This document shows positions 55,142-63,624 of a DNA stretch of 64,000 nucleotides, in pieces. Below the pieces are notes generated by a model, which worked only from the letters and a program-made list of their open reading frames with translations, was not told the DNA's origin and did not search any database. Origin of the DNA: Paenibacillus wynnii. GTDB lineage: Bacteria > Bacillota > Bacilli > Paenibacillales > Paenibacillaceae. Made by a program: the position numbers and the translations under genes. Where the stretch lies: positions 62,001-126,000 of the forward strand of contig NZ_JAUSTK010000001.1 in NCBI RefSeq assembly GCF_030812855.1, given 5' to 3'. Positions within the stretch are counted from its first letter, which is position 1, and every line of letters begins with the position of its first letter.

Positions 55142-56767
55142 CTGTCCCATGTAAGCATCCCTAAATTCGGAGGGGGTCTGCCCCGTCACTCGTTTGAATA
55201 CATCGCTAAAGTAACGCCTGTGCTCATAGCCGAGCGACTGGGCGATTTCCTGTACCTGGTAATTCTCGATCAGCAGCAGCTTGGCCCGCTCAATCCGCTC
55301 ATTCGTCACAAATTGGTTGAAGGTCACTCCGGAGTGCTTTTTGAACTGGCTGGCGAAGTAGCCCCCGCTCAGATTCATCTGCCTTGCGCAATGCTCGACC
55401 GTGAGGTCCAGATGCAGATGGGCCCGGATATACTCCGTCGCCCGATAGATCAGTCTCTCGGCATCGCTCATCCGCTCCCGTTCAATCCAGTCGCAGCCGG
55501 CGCTGCACATGTCCTTGATCAGCTGTTGAAAATACTTAATGGTGAACTCTCCCTGGCCGTCCCGGCCTCGAATCGCCTGATGAAAAGGCAGCATGACTGC
55601 TTCCGGTACCCATTCATACAAGGCACGCAGAACGACAAACGCCAGTTCGAAATACAAGCTGCGGAGATAAAGGGGATCCGGCAGCGGGTAAATACGGTGC
55701 ATATCATTAAAGATGAGATCCAGTGCATTCGAAGACTGCTCTATGCTTCCCGATCGTAATGCAAGAAGCAGCTCGCGCTCCAGTTCTACCGCGTATCGCG
55801 GGTAAAACTCCTCCTCCTGCGGGGGATTCAGATCATCAAAGACTGCATTCCCTTCCTCATGAATATGGCTGGCCAACGCCTTCATTGCCGACTTGTAGGA
55901 CTGAGGAAGCTCATGAAGCTCGCTGACAGCCTTTCCGATGCCGACCGAAACTGAGAACTCGGTGCCGGACGCGATGTTGGCGCAGCATTCCTCGGCAAGC
56001 CGCCTTGTCTCACTCAGCTCCCCGCAGCCAATGATACCTGCGTAGGAGTTCGGACCATCCCGGCAGACAAGCCCTCGATTCGCCTGGCCGATGGTATCCT
56101 TGAAAATCTGCTGCAGCGTATACCGGGCCAGTTCAATATCGTGGATTGGCTGTGACAGGTACTGGAAGCTGTCAATCTCGATCAGGAAAACAGCGAGCCG
56201 TTCCGGCTTGTCTCCCCCCTGCATTTCCTCCCAATACCGCTTGGCATCCTCCGGCTTCGTCTCATGCCTGAGCAATCTGCCCATATATTCCTGACGGAGC
56301 AGCGGCAGGCTCTCATCCACCTTTCGTTCCATATGCTGAATCTGCAGCTTCCGTTCATTCTCACGCTCAAGCACTTCCTTGGCGTCGAGCACAGCCTTGG
56401 TAATATCCTGAATGGAGAAGGGTTTCTTCACGAAGTCAAAAGCCCCAAGACGAATGGCCTGCTTGGCATATTCAAAGTCCGTATAGGCGCTCAGAATGAT
56501 AATCTTGCAATGCGGATGAATCTCCAGAATCCTGCGCGTCATCTCCAGGCCGTCCATTTTGGGCATCCGGATATCGGTAACGATAATATCCGGATGGGTC
56601 TGTTCGATGAGCCGGATGCCTTCTTCCCCGTTCTTCGCAGTGCCTGCGACCGTGATGCTGTAGTTCTCCCACGGGATCTTGGTGGTGATTACTTCCACGG
56701 TACTTCGGATGTCATCAATCACACATAGCTCATACAACGCGGGCATCGTCCGATCCAGTGTAGCCAT
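55136..56767 (-). CDS. YesN-type response regulator with AraC DNA-binding domain
   Basis: 543 residues. Receiver domain with phospho-Asp in IIVTDIRMPKMDG (about residue 61) and Lys in VKKPFS; a long central region typical of YesN-like proteins; C-terminal AraC double helix-turn-helix (NLSGGYFASQFKKHSGVTFN, IAQSLGYEHRRYFSDVFKRV). Overlaps the kinase gene by 38 bp. Likely activates the SBP-to-cupin operon in response to the polysaccharide. Confidence 0.94.
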   Translation of the reverse strand: MATLDRTMPALYELCVIDDIRSTVEVITTKIPWENYSITVAGTAKNGEEGIRLIEQTHPDIIVTDIRMPKMDGLEMTRRILEIHPHCKIIILSAYTDFEYAKQAIRLGAFDFVKKPFSIQDITKAVLDAKEVLERENERKLQIQHMERKVDESLPLLRQEYMGRLLRHETKPEDAKRYWEEMQGGDKPERLAVFLIEIDSFQYLSQPIHDIELARYTLQQIFKDTIGQANRGLVCRDGPNSYAGIIGCGELSETRRLAEECCANIASGTEFSVSVGIGKAVSELHELPQSYKSAMKALASHIHEEGNAVFDDLNPPQEEEFYPRYAVELERELLLALRSGSIEQSSNALDLIFNDMHRIYPLPDPLYLRSLYFELAFVVLRALYEWVPEAVMLPFHQAIRGRDGQGEFTIKYFQQLIKDMCSAGCDWIERERMSDAERLIYRATEYIRAHLHLDLTVEHCARQMNLSGGYFASQFKKHSGVTFNQFVTNERIERAKLLLIENYQVQEIAQSLGYEHRRYFSDVFKRVTGQTPSEFRDAYMGQR

Positions 56768-58532
56768 CTGTCATCTCCTCCTTGCGCATTGAGATCATTA
56801 ATTCCACTCTGCAGCCCTGACCCGGCTTGCCGGCGAATCGAACAGACGCAGCCTGTCCGTAATACAGCCGAAGCCTGTCCCTGATGTTACGAAGTGCGTA
56901 CCCCTTATGAGACATCGACGGCTCTGGCAGCAATGGCCGCTGTCCCTCCGAATTCATGCCAATGCCATTATCCTCTACCACAATGCGCAGCATATCTCCG
57001 TCACCAGCACGGCTTAACTCGATCAGAATGAATCCTCCCTCCTCGATATCACGAAAGCCGTGCAGAATCGCATTCTCCACTAGTGGCTGCAGCATCAGCT
57101 TCGGGATGCAGTACGACAGGATGGACTCATCCTCCACGGCAATCTGGAAGTCAAAGCGGCCCTCGTAGCATTGTTGCTGCAGCATCAGATAGTAACGGAC
57201 ATGGGACAATTCTTCCTCTATTCGCACAATATCCCGGCCCTGGCTGAGTCCAAGTTGGAACATCGAGGACAACGCCAGAATCATCTCATTCACATCATCG
57301 TTATCTCCGAGAATTGACTTGCAGTAGATCGTATTTAGCGTGTTGTACAGGAAATGCGGCTCCATCTGGGCCGACAAGGCCTTGATCTCTGTCCTGCGCT
57401 TCTCCTCCTCGCCATCCTTAACCTCCTTGATCAGTTTCTTAATCTCATCCAGCATGAAGTTGAAACGCATGCCCACCTGCGACACCTCATCCCTGTATTC
57501 ACTGTGAAACCTTGCATTCAGATCGTTGTTCTCCACCCGCGCCATCAGCTTCTGCAGTCGGCCGAGCGGACGCAACAGGAGCTTGGTAATTACATTTGAA
57601 GTTAGAAATACGAGAATCATGGAGCCTATGATGAGGAGAAGCGTCGTCCACTTGATCGCTTCAACCTGCTTCAGCACCTCCCGCTTCGACTGTATATCGT
57701 ATAGTAGCCAGTTCTTCCCCATCTCCAGCCGGGCGTAATTCACCATATACTCATCATCGTTCAATTCGCTGATGAAGTTGCCCTGCCTGTCGGCACCGAA
57801 CTGGGCAAGAAATTCCGAGGTGCTCCCTATGTAACCCGATACGGATGAAGCACTGCCCAATACTGAATTGCCCCTCTCATCGATCAAAGAGAATCCCGTT
57901 GATCGGCTAATCTCGCTGACGATCAAATTCTGCAAATCCTTCACCTTGATATTGACCACAATGTACACGTCATACAGCGGAGAGGAACCGGAGCCGTCCA
58001 GCACTAAAGAGATCACCTGCTCATTGCCGTAGAAGAATCGGTCTTCATGCCCTGCCACCCAGATTGCGCGATTGCTCGCCTGGATCTGCTTGTACATATC
58101 GGATTCATAGAAAGAGTATTGGCTAAGCCGCGTATAATTGGTGGGATAAAAATCGCCGATCGGCGTCGTTAGAACGATGGACTGAATGAAGGTGTCGTTG
58201 AACTTGAGTTGCGCCAGAATTGGCTGGAGGGCTGTGAGGCGGGCATAGTAGCGGCTCGAATCATTCGAGGATACATCTCGAAGGATGCCTTGATAAGCGT
58301 CGCTCATCTTGAGCGACAAGATCGACAGGACGATCTTCTTCAGCTTCTCGTCAAGTACTTGGGCCGACTTGTTGATCGTATCCTGGCGCAGCTGTAGCGC
58401 ATTCTGTTCAACGACCCGCGAGGAGATGGTATACGAAATCCATCCGGTCGCGGCAATAGCCACAGTCATCAGCGTTACGAAAGAGTACCATATCCGTTGT
58501 CTGAAGGATAACCGATGAAGCAGCCTGCTCAT
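56730..58532 (-). CDS. YesM-type sensor histidine kinase
   Basis: About 600 residues from ATG 58532 (GGAGG, 7 nt). Two transmembrane segments (about 15-35 and 290-310) enclose a large extracellular Cache-like sensor; then HAMP, His-kinase core with phospho-His in QMEPHFLYNTLN, and ATPase (VEDNGIGM, LRNIRDRLRLYYG). Such kinases sense sugars directly or with the SBP. TATAAT at 58592-58597 (minus strand) may be its -10. Confidence 0.93.
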   Translation of the reverse strand: MSRLLHRLSFRQRIWYSFVTLMTVAIAATGWISYTISSRVVEQNALQLRQDTINKSAQVLDEKLKKIVLSILSLKMSDAYQGILRDVSSNDSSRYYARLTALQPILAQLKFNDTFIQSIVLTTPIGDFYPTNYTRLSQYSFYESDMYKQIQASNRAIWVAGHEDRFFYGNEQVISLVLDGSGSSPLYDVYIVVNIKVKDLQNLIVSEISRSTGFSLIDERGNSVLGSASSVSGYIGSTSEFLAQFGADRQGNFISELNDDEYMVNYARLEMGKNWLLYDIQSKREVLKQVEAIKWTTLLLIIGSMILVFLTSNVITKLLLRPLGRLQKLMARVENNDLNARFHSEYRDEVSQVGMRFNFMLDEIKKLIKEVKDGEEEKRRTEIKALSAQMEPHFLYNTLNTIYCKSILGDNDDVNEMILALSSMFQLGLSQGRDIVRIEEELSHVRYYLMLQQQCYEGRFDFQIAVEDESILSYCIPKLMLQPLVENAILHGFRDIEEGGFILIELSRAGDGDMLRIVVEDNGIGMNSEGQRPLLPEPSMSHKGYALRNIRDRLRLYYGQAASVRFAGKPGQGCRVELMISMRKEEMTDGYTGSDDARVV

Positions 58533-58599
58533 ACCCATTCCTCCGTGTTCGATTTCTGATGTCCTATGAACGAGCAAAGAATTTGTTAAGAATTATAAC

Positions 58600-59050
58600 A
58601 TCATTCATCCTAGAATAGTTGACATAAATAAAATATAAAAATCTAAGCTAAGCAATTAGGCTCACTTCACATCCGGCTGAAGCGCGGGTATTTCCCTTCG
58701 TTTTTTTGCAGTCTCCAACCGTATTATCAAATTCTCCAGAACTACTAAATTTCACCATTCCTCACATATCAGGTCCTCAAAAAACTCTTTACGTTAGGAA
58801 TCCGTATGAGCGCAAACTCGCCTTTATGTCCCATTCCACACACATGTTTAACCCCAGAAAATCGAATGTATCGGTTATCCCCAGAATTTCGCTTTTCGTC
58901 CCTCGCAAATCGTCCAAAGATCATGTGATGCGTCTATGCCTCCGCAACTACAGAATTGAATGATGACCATGCATCTCCATGGATCTATGAAAGTAGTCTT
59001 TTAGAGTCTGTCTTAAGATTCCTCGTTTCTCTGAATATCGGAGGTGAAAC
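58600..59050. other. Decayed non-coding stretch
   Basis: No intact gene. On the minus strand around 58780-58930 a frame reads GRFARDEKRNSGDNRYIRFS and then GVKHVCGMGHKGEFALIR, which has a coding look but no start, no context and no family that I recognise. Probably a gene fossil. Confidence 0.4.
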
Positions 59051-59217
59051 TTACACCATAAATAAGCCTGAGCCGTTGAACACATTAATAACGCCAATGC
59101 CAGAAAAGCTGTTGGACTGCCCAGTCCCTTGTTCCCTCTGATCCCCTATCTTGTGCCAAAGCTCATCCAGCTTCTCCTTACTCATGCCGCTACCGTTATT
59201 CTTGATGCTCCCAGCTC
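59051..59217 (-). pseudogene. Fragment of a YesM-type histidine kinase (ATPase C-terminus)
   Basis: Minus-strand frame reads IKNNGSGMSKEKLDELW and SGIGVINVF, the G1 and G2 boxes of YesM-like ATPase domains with the usual DNG changed to NNG, then stops at 59051. The normal RL-L-YG tail after the NV is missing and no upstream kinase core is found. Confidence 0.7.
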
Positions 59218-59588
59218 CCGAGTTCGATCAAATCCTTCTATTATCGTCTCCTCGTATTTCAGTTTATCTTCCGACAGCCATCTGTCGTGTTGCTGAGCTC
59301 CTTCATCTAGACGGTCGGAATAGTCGCTAAGAACGAAGCTTAATCATGTAATAAAACGAGATTGCACCGCAGAGCGGAATTCTTACAAAGTCGTTTAGCA
59401 AACTCATCACGCATCAGTTACATCGCCTCCAACATTGTCGAAATACACATCAACACCGTTGACCGTAACCCTCCTGCTCCACCCAAGTCAGTCATATATC
59501 AGTCTCATCACTTCGGCTGTATCTTCTCCAATTACCATTTTGATACATCATTTTCACTACTATACTATTTTTGAAGGATTATGATATT

Positions 59589-60227
59589 TCAAGTCATTCT
59601 ACGTCTACGTGTATGGCTTTGACTTGAAGTGTGATTTTCCCTTAAAATCAAATTGTTTAATTTCGCTATAATAAAACCTATCATTACAATATCAATTAAT
59701 TTAGAAGTGAATATATGAAATATTTGCAAGATTCTCAAAATCCCCAAACTATTAACATTATGCTGAAACTCTAGAAATAAACCTGTTAAAGGAAGAGAAT
59801 AGTTAATCGAAAAGGCATAGAACAGAAAATCGTACACTTGCAGACTTGAATTGACCTGAACGATAATAGACCATAAACTATAGGCATCGAAAACATTGCG
59901 TTAGGTAGAGTCAAAAAAATACAAAGCATTAATAACTGAAAGGAAATATAGTATTTTTCATCTAACTTTGACCAAGGATTATCGGATTGAAGATATCTTA
60001 TCCCTCTCACACAATCATAATAAATATAAAAAACTAATATCAATGTAGTCTCAATCATCGAGATTATAAAAACTGCCCAACCCCAAAATTCTCCAGGTTT
60101 TGTTAAAAGCCAAGAGTTTTTTAAAACACCTATAGAAGTTAGTATAAGGCAAACAAATGGGCTTACAAAAAATAAAATCTTCCATAAATATTTTCTGTTA
60201 AAAAAGAATAGAGTTATATACTCTTAA
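59589..60227 (-). pseudogene. Frameshifted, 5'-truncated membrane-protein gene
   Basis: Two overlapping minus-strand frames form one hydrophobic protein. From about 60227 to about 59800: KYLWKILFFVSPFVCLILTS, WGWAVFIISMIETTLILVF, YYISFQLLMLCIFLTLPNAM. A shift then continues VYDFLFYAFSINYSLPLTGL and SKLIDIVMIGFIIAKLNNLI to 59589. About six membrane segments. No start codon is available at the 5' end, which meets the integrase remnant. Very AT-rich compared with the polysaccharide genes. Function unknown. Confidence 0.6.
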
Positions 60228-60267
60228 TATTAAAAAGCATATTACCCCATATTTTCATAACCATGAA

Positions 60268-61073
60268 ATGGGAAAAATCACAACCCAAATGATTGAAAAG
60301 TTCTACTCGCATCTTTCTAAAGAAAGCGGTCTAGCCGAGCGAACCATTCAGGACATACACAAGATCGTCAAAAGCTCGTTCAAAACAGCGGTAAAGAGAA
60401 GGTATCTCTCTTACAATCCTGCGGCAGATGCGGAGGCTCCAAAAGTGCCACGTAAGGAAATGTCAGTTTGGAATCTGGAAGAGACTGTCCGTTTCCTTAA
60501 ACTTTGCGACAAAAGTGATCTACATATTGCCTTTCTGTTGGCCTTAACAACGGGTGCGCGGCAATCGGAAATATTGGCCGTTCGCTGGCGCGATATCGAC
60601 TTTGAAAATTGCGTTTTGCATATTCGTCAGACGTTAAGCCACGATGGTAAGCATATATACCAAGATACAAAAACGAAATCCAGTACCCGAACGATTTCGT
60701 TAATAGAGAAAACATTGGATAGTTTGAAGGAGCAACGTAAGAAAGTCAAAAAGCAGAAGCTTTTCGCTGGCTCTCATTATCAAGACAACGATTTAGTAAT
60801 TTGCACCCAGTATGGAACCCCGATTAATCCTCGCAATTTGCTCCGCACTTTTTATAAACTGATGGAAAAAGCCGTTGTACCTAAAATCCGTTTTCATGAC
60901 CTTAGACATACTGTAAAGCAACACTTATGCTTGCCAGAAATATAAACCCCAAAGTGGTAAAGGAAATTCTTGGGCACTCTGATATTCGAGTGACTCTAGA
61001 CACCTACTCCCACGTTTTACCATCTGTTCATAAAGAGACCGCTAAGCAATATGGTGAGATGCTCTTCGCTTAA
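60268..61073 (+). pseudogene. Tyrosine recombinase (integrase), truncated and frameshifted
   Basis: Core-binding segment (IEKFYSHLSKESGLAERTIQ) and catalytic domain with Arg in TTGARQSEILAVRW and HxxR in FHDLRHT. After CATACTGT two extra bases shift the frame; the other frame continues ATLMLARNINPKVVKEILGH and SDIRVTLDTYSHVLPS (second His and catalytic Tyr) to TAA 61071. An N-terminal arm-binding domain is missing. All catalytic residues exist but are not in one frame, so this copy is inactive unless the shift is bypassed. Confidence 0.9.
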
Positions 61074-61252
61074 TCCAAGTAATCGTCCCTCAGCAATCAG
61101 TCTCAAGACAAAACTGCTTTGTCAGCAATCGGGATTTTGCATGCTCAATAAATCACTCCAAAATACTCGAAGTTTAGTCAAATTCCCATAAAAAATGCTT
61201 AGTTCGACCAAATGTGTGATCACGTACAAATGTGGGCATTATTTCAACATGC

Positions 61253-61300
61253 AAAAAAGCCTTCAAACACTCGGAAATCCTTGTGTTTAAAGGCTTTTTT
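61253..61300. terminator. Hairpin between integrase and att site
   Basis: AAAAAAGCCTT and AAAGGCTTTTTT form the outer stem, AAACAC/GTGTTT the inner part, with perfect A and T tails. Confidence 0.8.
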
Positions 61301-61305
61301 CTTTA

Positions 61306-61357
61306 TGGAGCCTAGGGGGATCGAACCCCTGACCTCATCGCTGCCAGCGATGCGCTC
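61306..61357 (-). pseudogene. 3' fragment of tRNA-Ala (anticodon GGC), att site of the element
   Basis: On the minus strand: anticodon stem CATCG/CGATG with loop CTGGCAG (anticodon GGC), variable loop AGGTC, T arm AGGGGTTCGATCCCCCT, acceptor AGGCTCC and discriminator A; CCA is not encoded. The D arm and 5' acceptor strand are absent: after GAGCG the sequence no longer fits a tRNA. Tyrosine-recombinase elements often integrate into tRNA 3' ends, and the integrase remnant is adjacent. Confidence 0.8.
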
Positions 61358-61406
61358 TGGCGGGGTGGTTGGTTTCACTGTCCTAAGTCTTTGCTTGTTC
61401 TAATTG

Positions 61407-61468
61407 TCCAATTCGTCCGCCCGGTATCAATAGCGACTTTCATATGCAGCTTATCAAACGGGGGATGG
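61407..61468. repeat. 60-bp repeat, copy 2 (partner at 43282)
   Basis: Shares ATTCGTCCGCCCGGT and CAGCTTATCAAACGGGGGAT with the copy near 43282. It sits 50 bp beyond the tRNA-Ala fragment. Confidence 0.7.
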
Positions 61469-61560
61469 GACGTATTCTCCATGAGTTAGTTAATCAGCAG
61501 TTATTGAATATTGTTAGGAGGGCAACAGCTAAAGGGGTTCGCTCTTGCCCTAGGAAAAAC

Positions 61561-61595
61561 AAAAGATCCGTTCCCAAATCTGGGAAGGATCTTTT
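61561..61595 (-). terminator. Terminator of the SDR gene
   Basis: AAAAGATCC and GGATCTTTT enclose a second stem TTCCCA/TGGGAA; on the minus strand a TTTTGTTTTT tail follows. It lies 20 bp after the SDR stop codon. Confidence 0.85.
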
Positions 61596-61615
61596 ATTAC
61601 TATTTGGACGTCGTT

Positions 61616-62404
61616 TTATTTGAACCGCTGGGCTTGCCTTGAAGGCATGATGGTTAGTTCCGGAATGCTGACATGCTCAGGCTGCTCCAATGCATAAAGT
61701 GCAGCCTCTGCAACATCATCGGGATGTAACGGCAGGACTTTCGAAGCAAACGCGCGAATTTCATCCTCGGAATACCCGGCCACCTGAGAAAATTCCGTTG
61801 CCACCGCCCCGGGCTGAATCGTCGTAACGCGAATCCCCTGATCGATTGTCTCCAAACGTAATGCAGACGCTATGGCGTTTACGCCGTATTTGGTAGCGCT
61901 GTATGGACCTCCTCCGGCAATCACTTCCTTGCCGGCAATGGAGGAGATGATGATGACATCTCCCTTGCCCTGACCCAGCATTGGCGGAAGCCCGTAGTGC
62001 AGCGTCAACATTAGACCGTGTACATTCGTCCTGTACAGCTCCTCCCATCTTTCCAGATCCACTTCTACCAAAGGACTTCGATACCCGAATCCGGCATTGG
62101 CGACTATAATATCAAGACGGCCCCAGCGGTTAATTGTTTCATTAACCACATGCTGTACTTCTTCAGCCTTTTGAATATCAGCAGGTACCGCCATAACCTC
62201 GTACAATCCCTCTTTATGCAATTCCTGAACCAGCTCATCCAATCGATCCCGTCGACGTGCCACTACAGTCACATGGGCGCCGCGCTTTACCAGTTTCCTG
62301 GCGATTGATGCCCCGATTCCGCTGCTAGCGCCTGTCACCATGGCCACTTTTCCGGTCAGACTCTCCTTCTCATTCCAAGATAGCTCCAAATCATCCAGAT
62401 TCAT
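61616..62404 (-). CDS. Short-chain dehydrogenase/reductase (classical SDR)
   Basis: 262 residues. Rossmann motif TGASSGIG (24-31), NAG near 105, and catalytic Ser and YSATK (Tyr, Lys). The arginines after the second strand (VARRRDR) suggest NADP(H). Substrate unknown. Lies 24 bp after the SMP-30-like gene and probably in one operon with it and the alcohol dehydrogenase. Confidence 0.93.
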   Translation of the reverse strand: MNLDDLELSWNEKESLTGKVAMVTGASSGIGASIARKLVKRGAHVTVVARRRDRLDELVQELHKEGLYEVMAVPADIQKAEEVQHVVNETINRWGRLDIIVANAGFGYRSPLVEVDLERWEELYRTNVHGLMLTLHYGLPPMLGQGKGDVIIISSIAGKEVIAGGGPYSATKYGVNAIASALRLETIDQGIRVTTIQPGAVATEFSQVAGYSEDEIRAFASKVLPLHPDDVAEAALYALEQPEHVSIPELTIMPSRQAQRFK

Positions 62405-62428
62405 TTCGCACCCTCCCAGATTCCAACC

Positions 62429-63592
62429 TTATTTTGTTAAAAGCACGCGATGAACGCCCTTGCTGCCTCCAGGTGCCGTTCCTATATATAAATATCCGTT
62501 ATGGCTTGCAGCCGTAGTTACGCCATACAGTTTGCCTTCCGGATCATGCCAGCTTCCGATAAGTTCTCCCTGCGGACTGAACTCCGCAGCAAGCCCATGC
62601 TTCGCCGGTGCGCTTGCGCCGCTAAGCAGCGACTGCGGCACTTTGGCCATGGTACTGGCCAACCAAGGGTTGCTATGCATCTGATCTACAAAAGAAAGGC
62701 GAGTCGTAAAGATACCGACCCAGAAATGACCTTGGTCATCACGCGTAATGTTGTCTGGAAAGCCTGCGAGATTGTCTGCGAAAATATCAGATGTACCCTT
62801 CTTCGGTCCTTTGAGCCAGTATCTGGTCAACTGATAATGATACGATTCCGCCACAAGCACAAAATCTTCATCCGCGGACAAGGCAACCCCGTTTGCAAAA
62901 TAGAGGCCTTCTAACAGGACGGTCGTCTTCTTGGTCATTGGATCGTACTTCAGCAAACGTCCATGCGGCTTGTTCTCGGCAATTTCTTTGAAGGTCACGC
63001 TACCATAATTCGAAGTATCGGAGAAATAAATGGAGCCGTCCTTGGCAATATCAAGCTCATTAGCTAAATAGATCGGCTTGCCGTCCACTTGATCGGCCAA
63101 TACCTCTATGCTCCCGGATGGGTTTATAGACAGCAGTCCCCTCTTGACATCCGTAACGATCAAATCGCCTTTGGCATCAAATATAAGCCCATTAGGCGTT
63201 CCTTTGGTGTCTGCAAACAGTTGGGCTTTTTGCGGATTGCCCTCTGCATCGAAAGGAACCTTGTAAATTTTCCCGTCTGAATCTCCTGTATATAGCTGGC
63301 CTTCTTTATCGAATGTAATGAATTCCGGGAATTGAGGGGCATCAGTAACAAGCTGAGCCGAGCTGAGTTTGTTGTTCTGTTTCCACGGACCCGCTTCCTC
63401 AAAAGAGGGAGCCGTCGGTGCGGACCATTTTGCCGGTTTGATTGGTGAAGGCAAAAGCAAGAAAACGAGTAATCCTAGAACGAGCACCGCGAGCAGTGAT
63501 AGACCCCATCTGCATATCCTAGCACGCAGTGAGCGTTTAGGACGATTCACGCCTTCAGTAGATTTAACGGAGCTAACTGCTTTATTGGGCAT
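62429..63592 (-). CDS. Membrane-anchored SMP-30/strictosidine-synthase-like beta-propeller protein
   Basis: 387 residues. A basic N-terminus (RPKRSLRARICRWG) and one membrane segment (about 30-48) suggest an anchored, outside-facing protein. The rest is a six-bladed propeller of the SMP-30/gluconolactonase/strictosidine-synthase group (TKGTPNGLIFDAKGDLIVTD, YLANELDIAKDGSIYFSDTS, FPDNITRDDQGHFWVGIFT). Probably a lactonase or related hydrolase; the substrate cannot be read. Confidence 0.87.
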   Translation of the reverse strand: MPNKAVSSVKSTEGVNRPKRSLRARICRWGLSLLAVLVLGLLVFLLLPSPIKPAKWSAPTAPSFEEAGPWKQNNKLSSAQLVTDAPQFPEFITFDKEGQLYTGDSDGKIYKVPFDAEGNPQKAQLFADTKGTPNGLIFDAKGDLIVTDVKRGLLSINPSGSIEVLADQVDGKPIYLANELDIAKDGSIYFSDTSNYGSVTFKEIAENKPHGRLLKYDPMTKKTTVLLEGLYFANGVALSADEDFVLVAESYHYQLTRYWLKGPKKGTSDIFADNLAGFPDNITRDDQGHFWVGIFTTRLSFVDQMHSNPWLASTMAKVPQSLLSGASAPAKHGLAAEFSPQGELIGSWHDPEGKLYGVTTAASHNGYLYIGTAPGGSKGVHRVLLTK

Positions 63593-63624
63593 TAGAGCGC
63601 CTCCTATGTCATTTTTGAGAGATT

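Noticed and set aside
58780..58930. Possible reverse-transcriptase or other gene fossil on the minus strand
   Set aside because: The frame looks coding but shows no motif that I can name.
61306..61357. Complete tRNA-Ala gene
   Set aside because: Only the anticodon arm, T arm and 3' acceptor strand are present; no D arm or 5' acceptor strand follows on the right.
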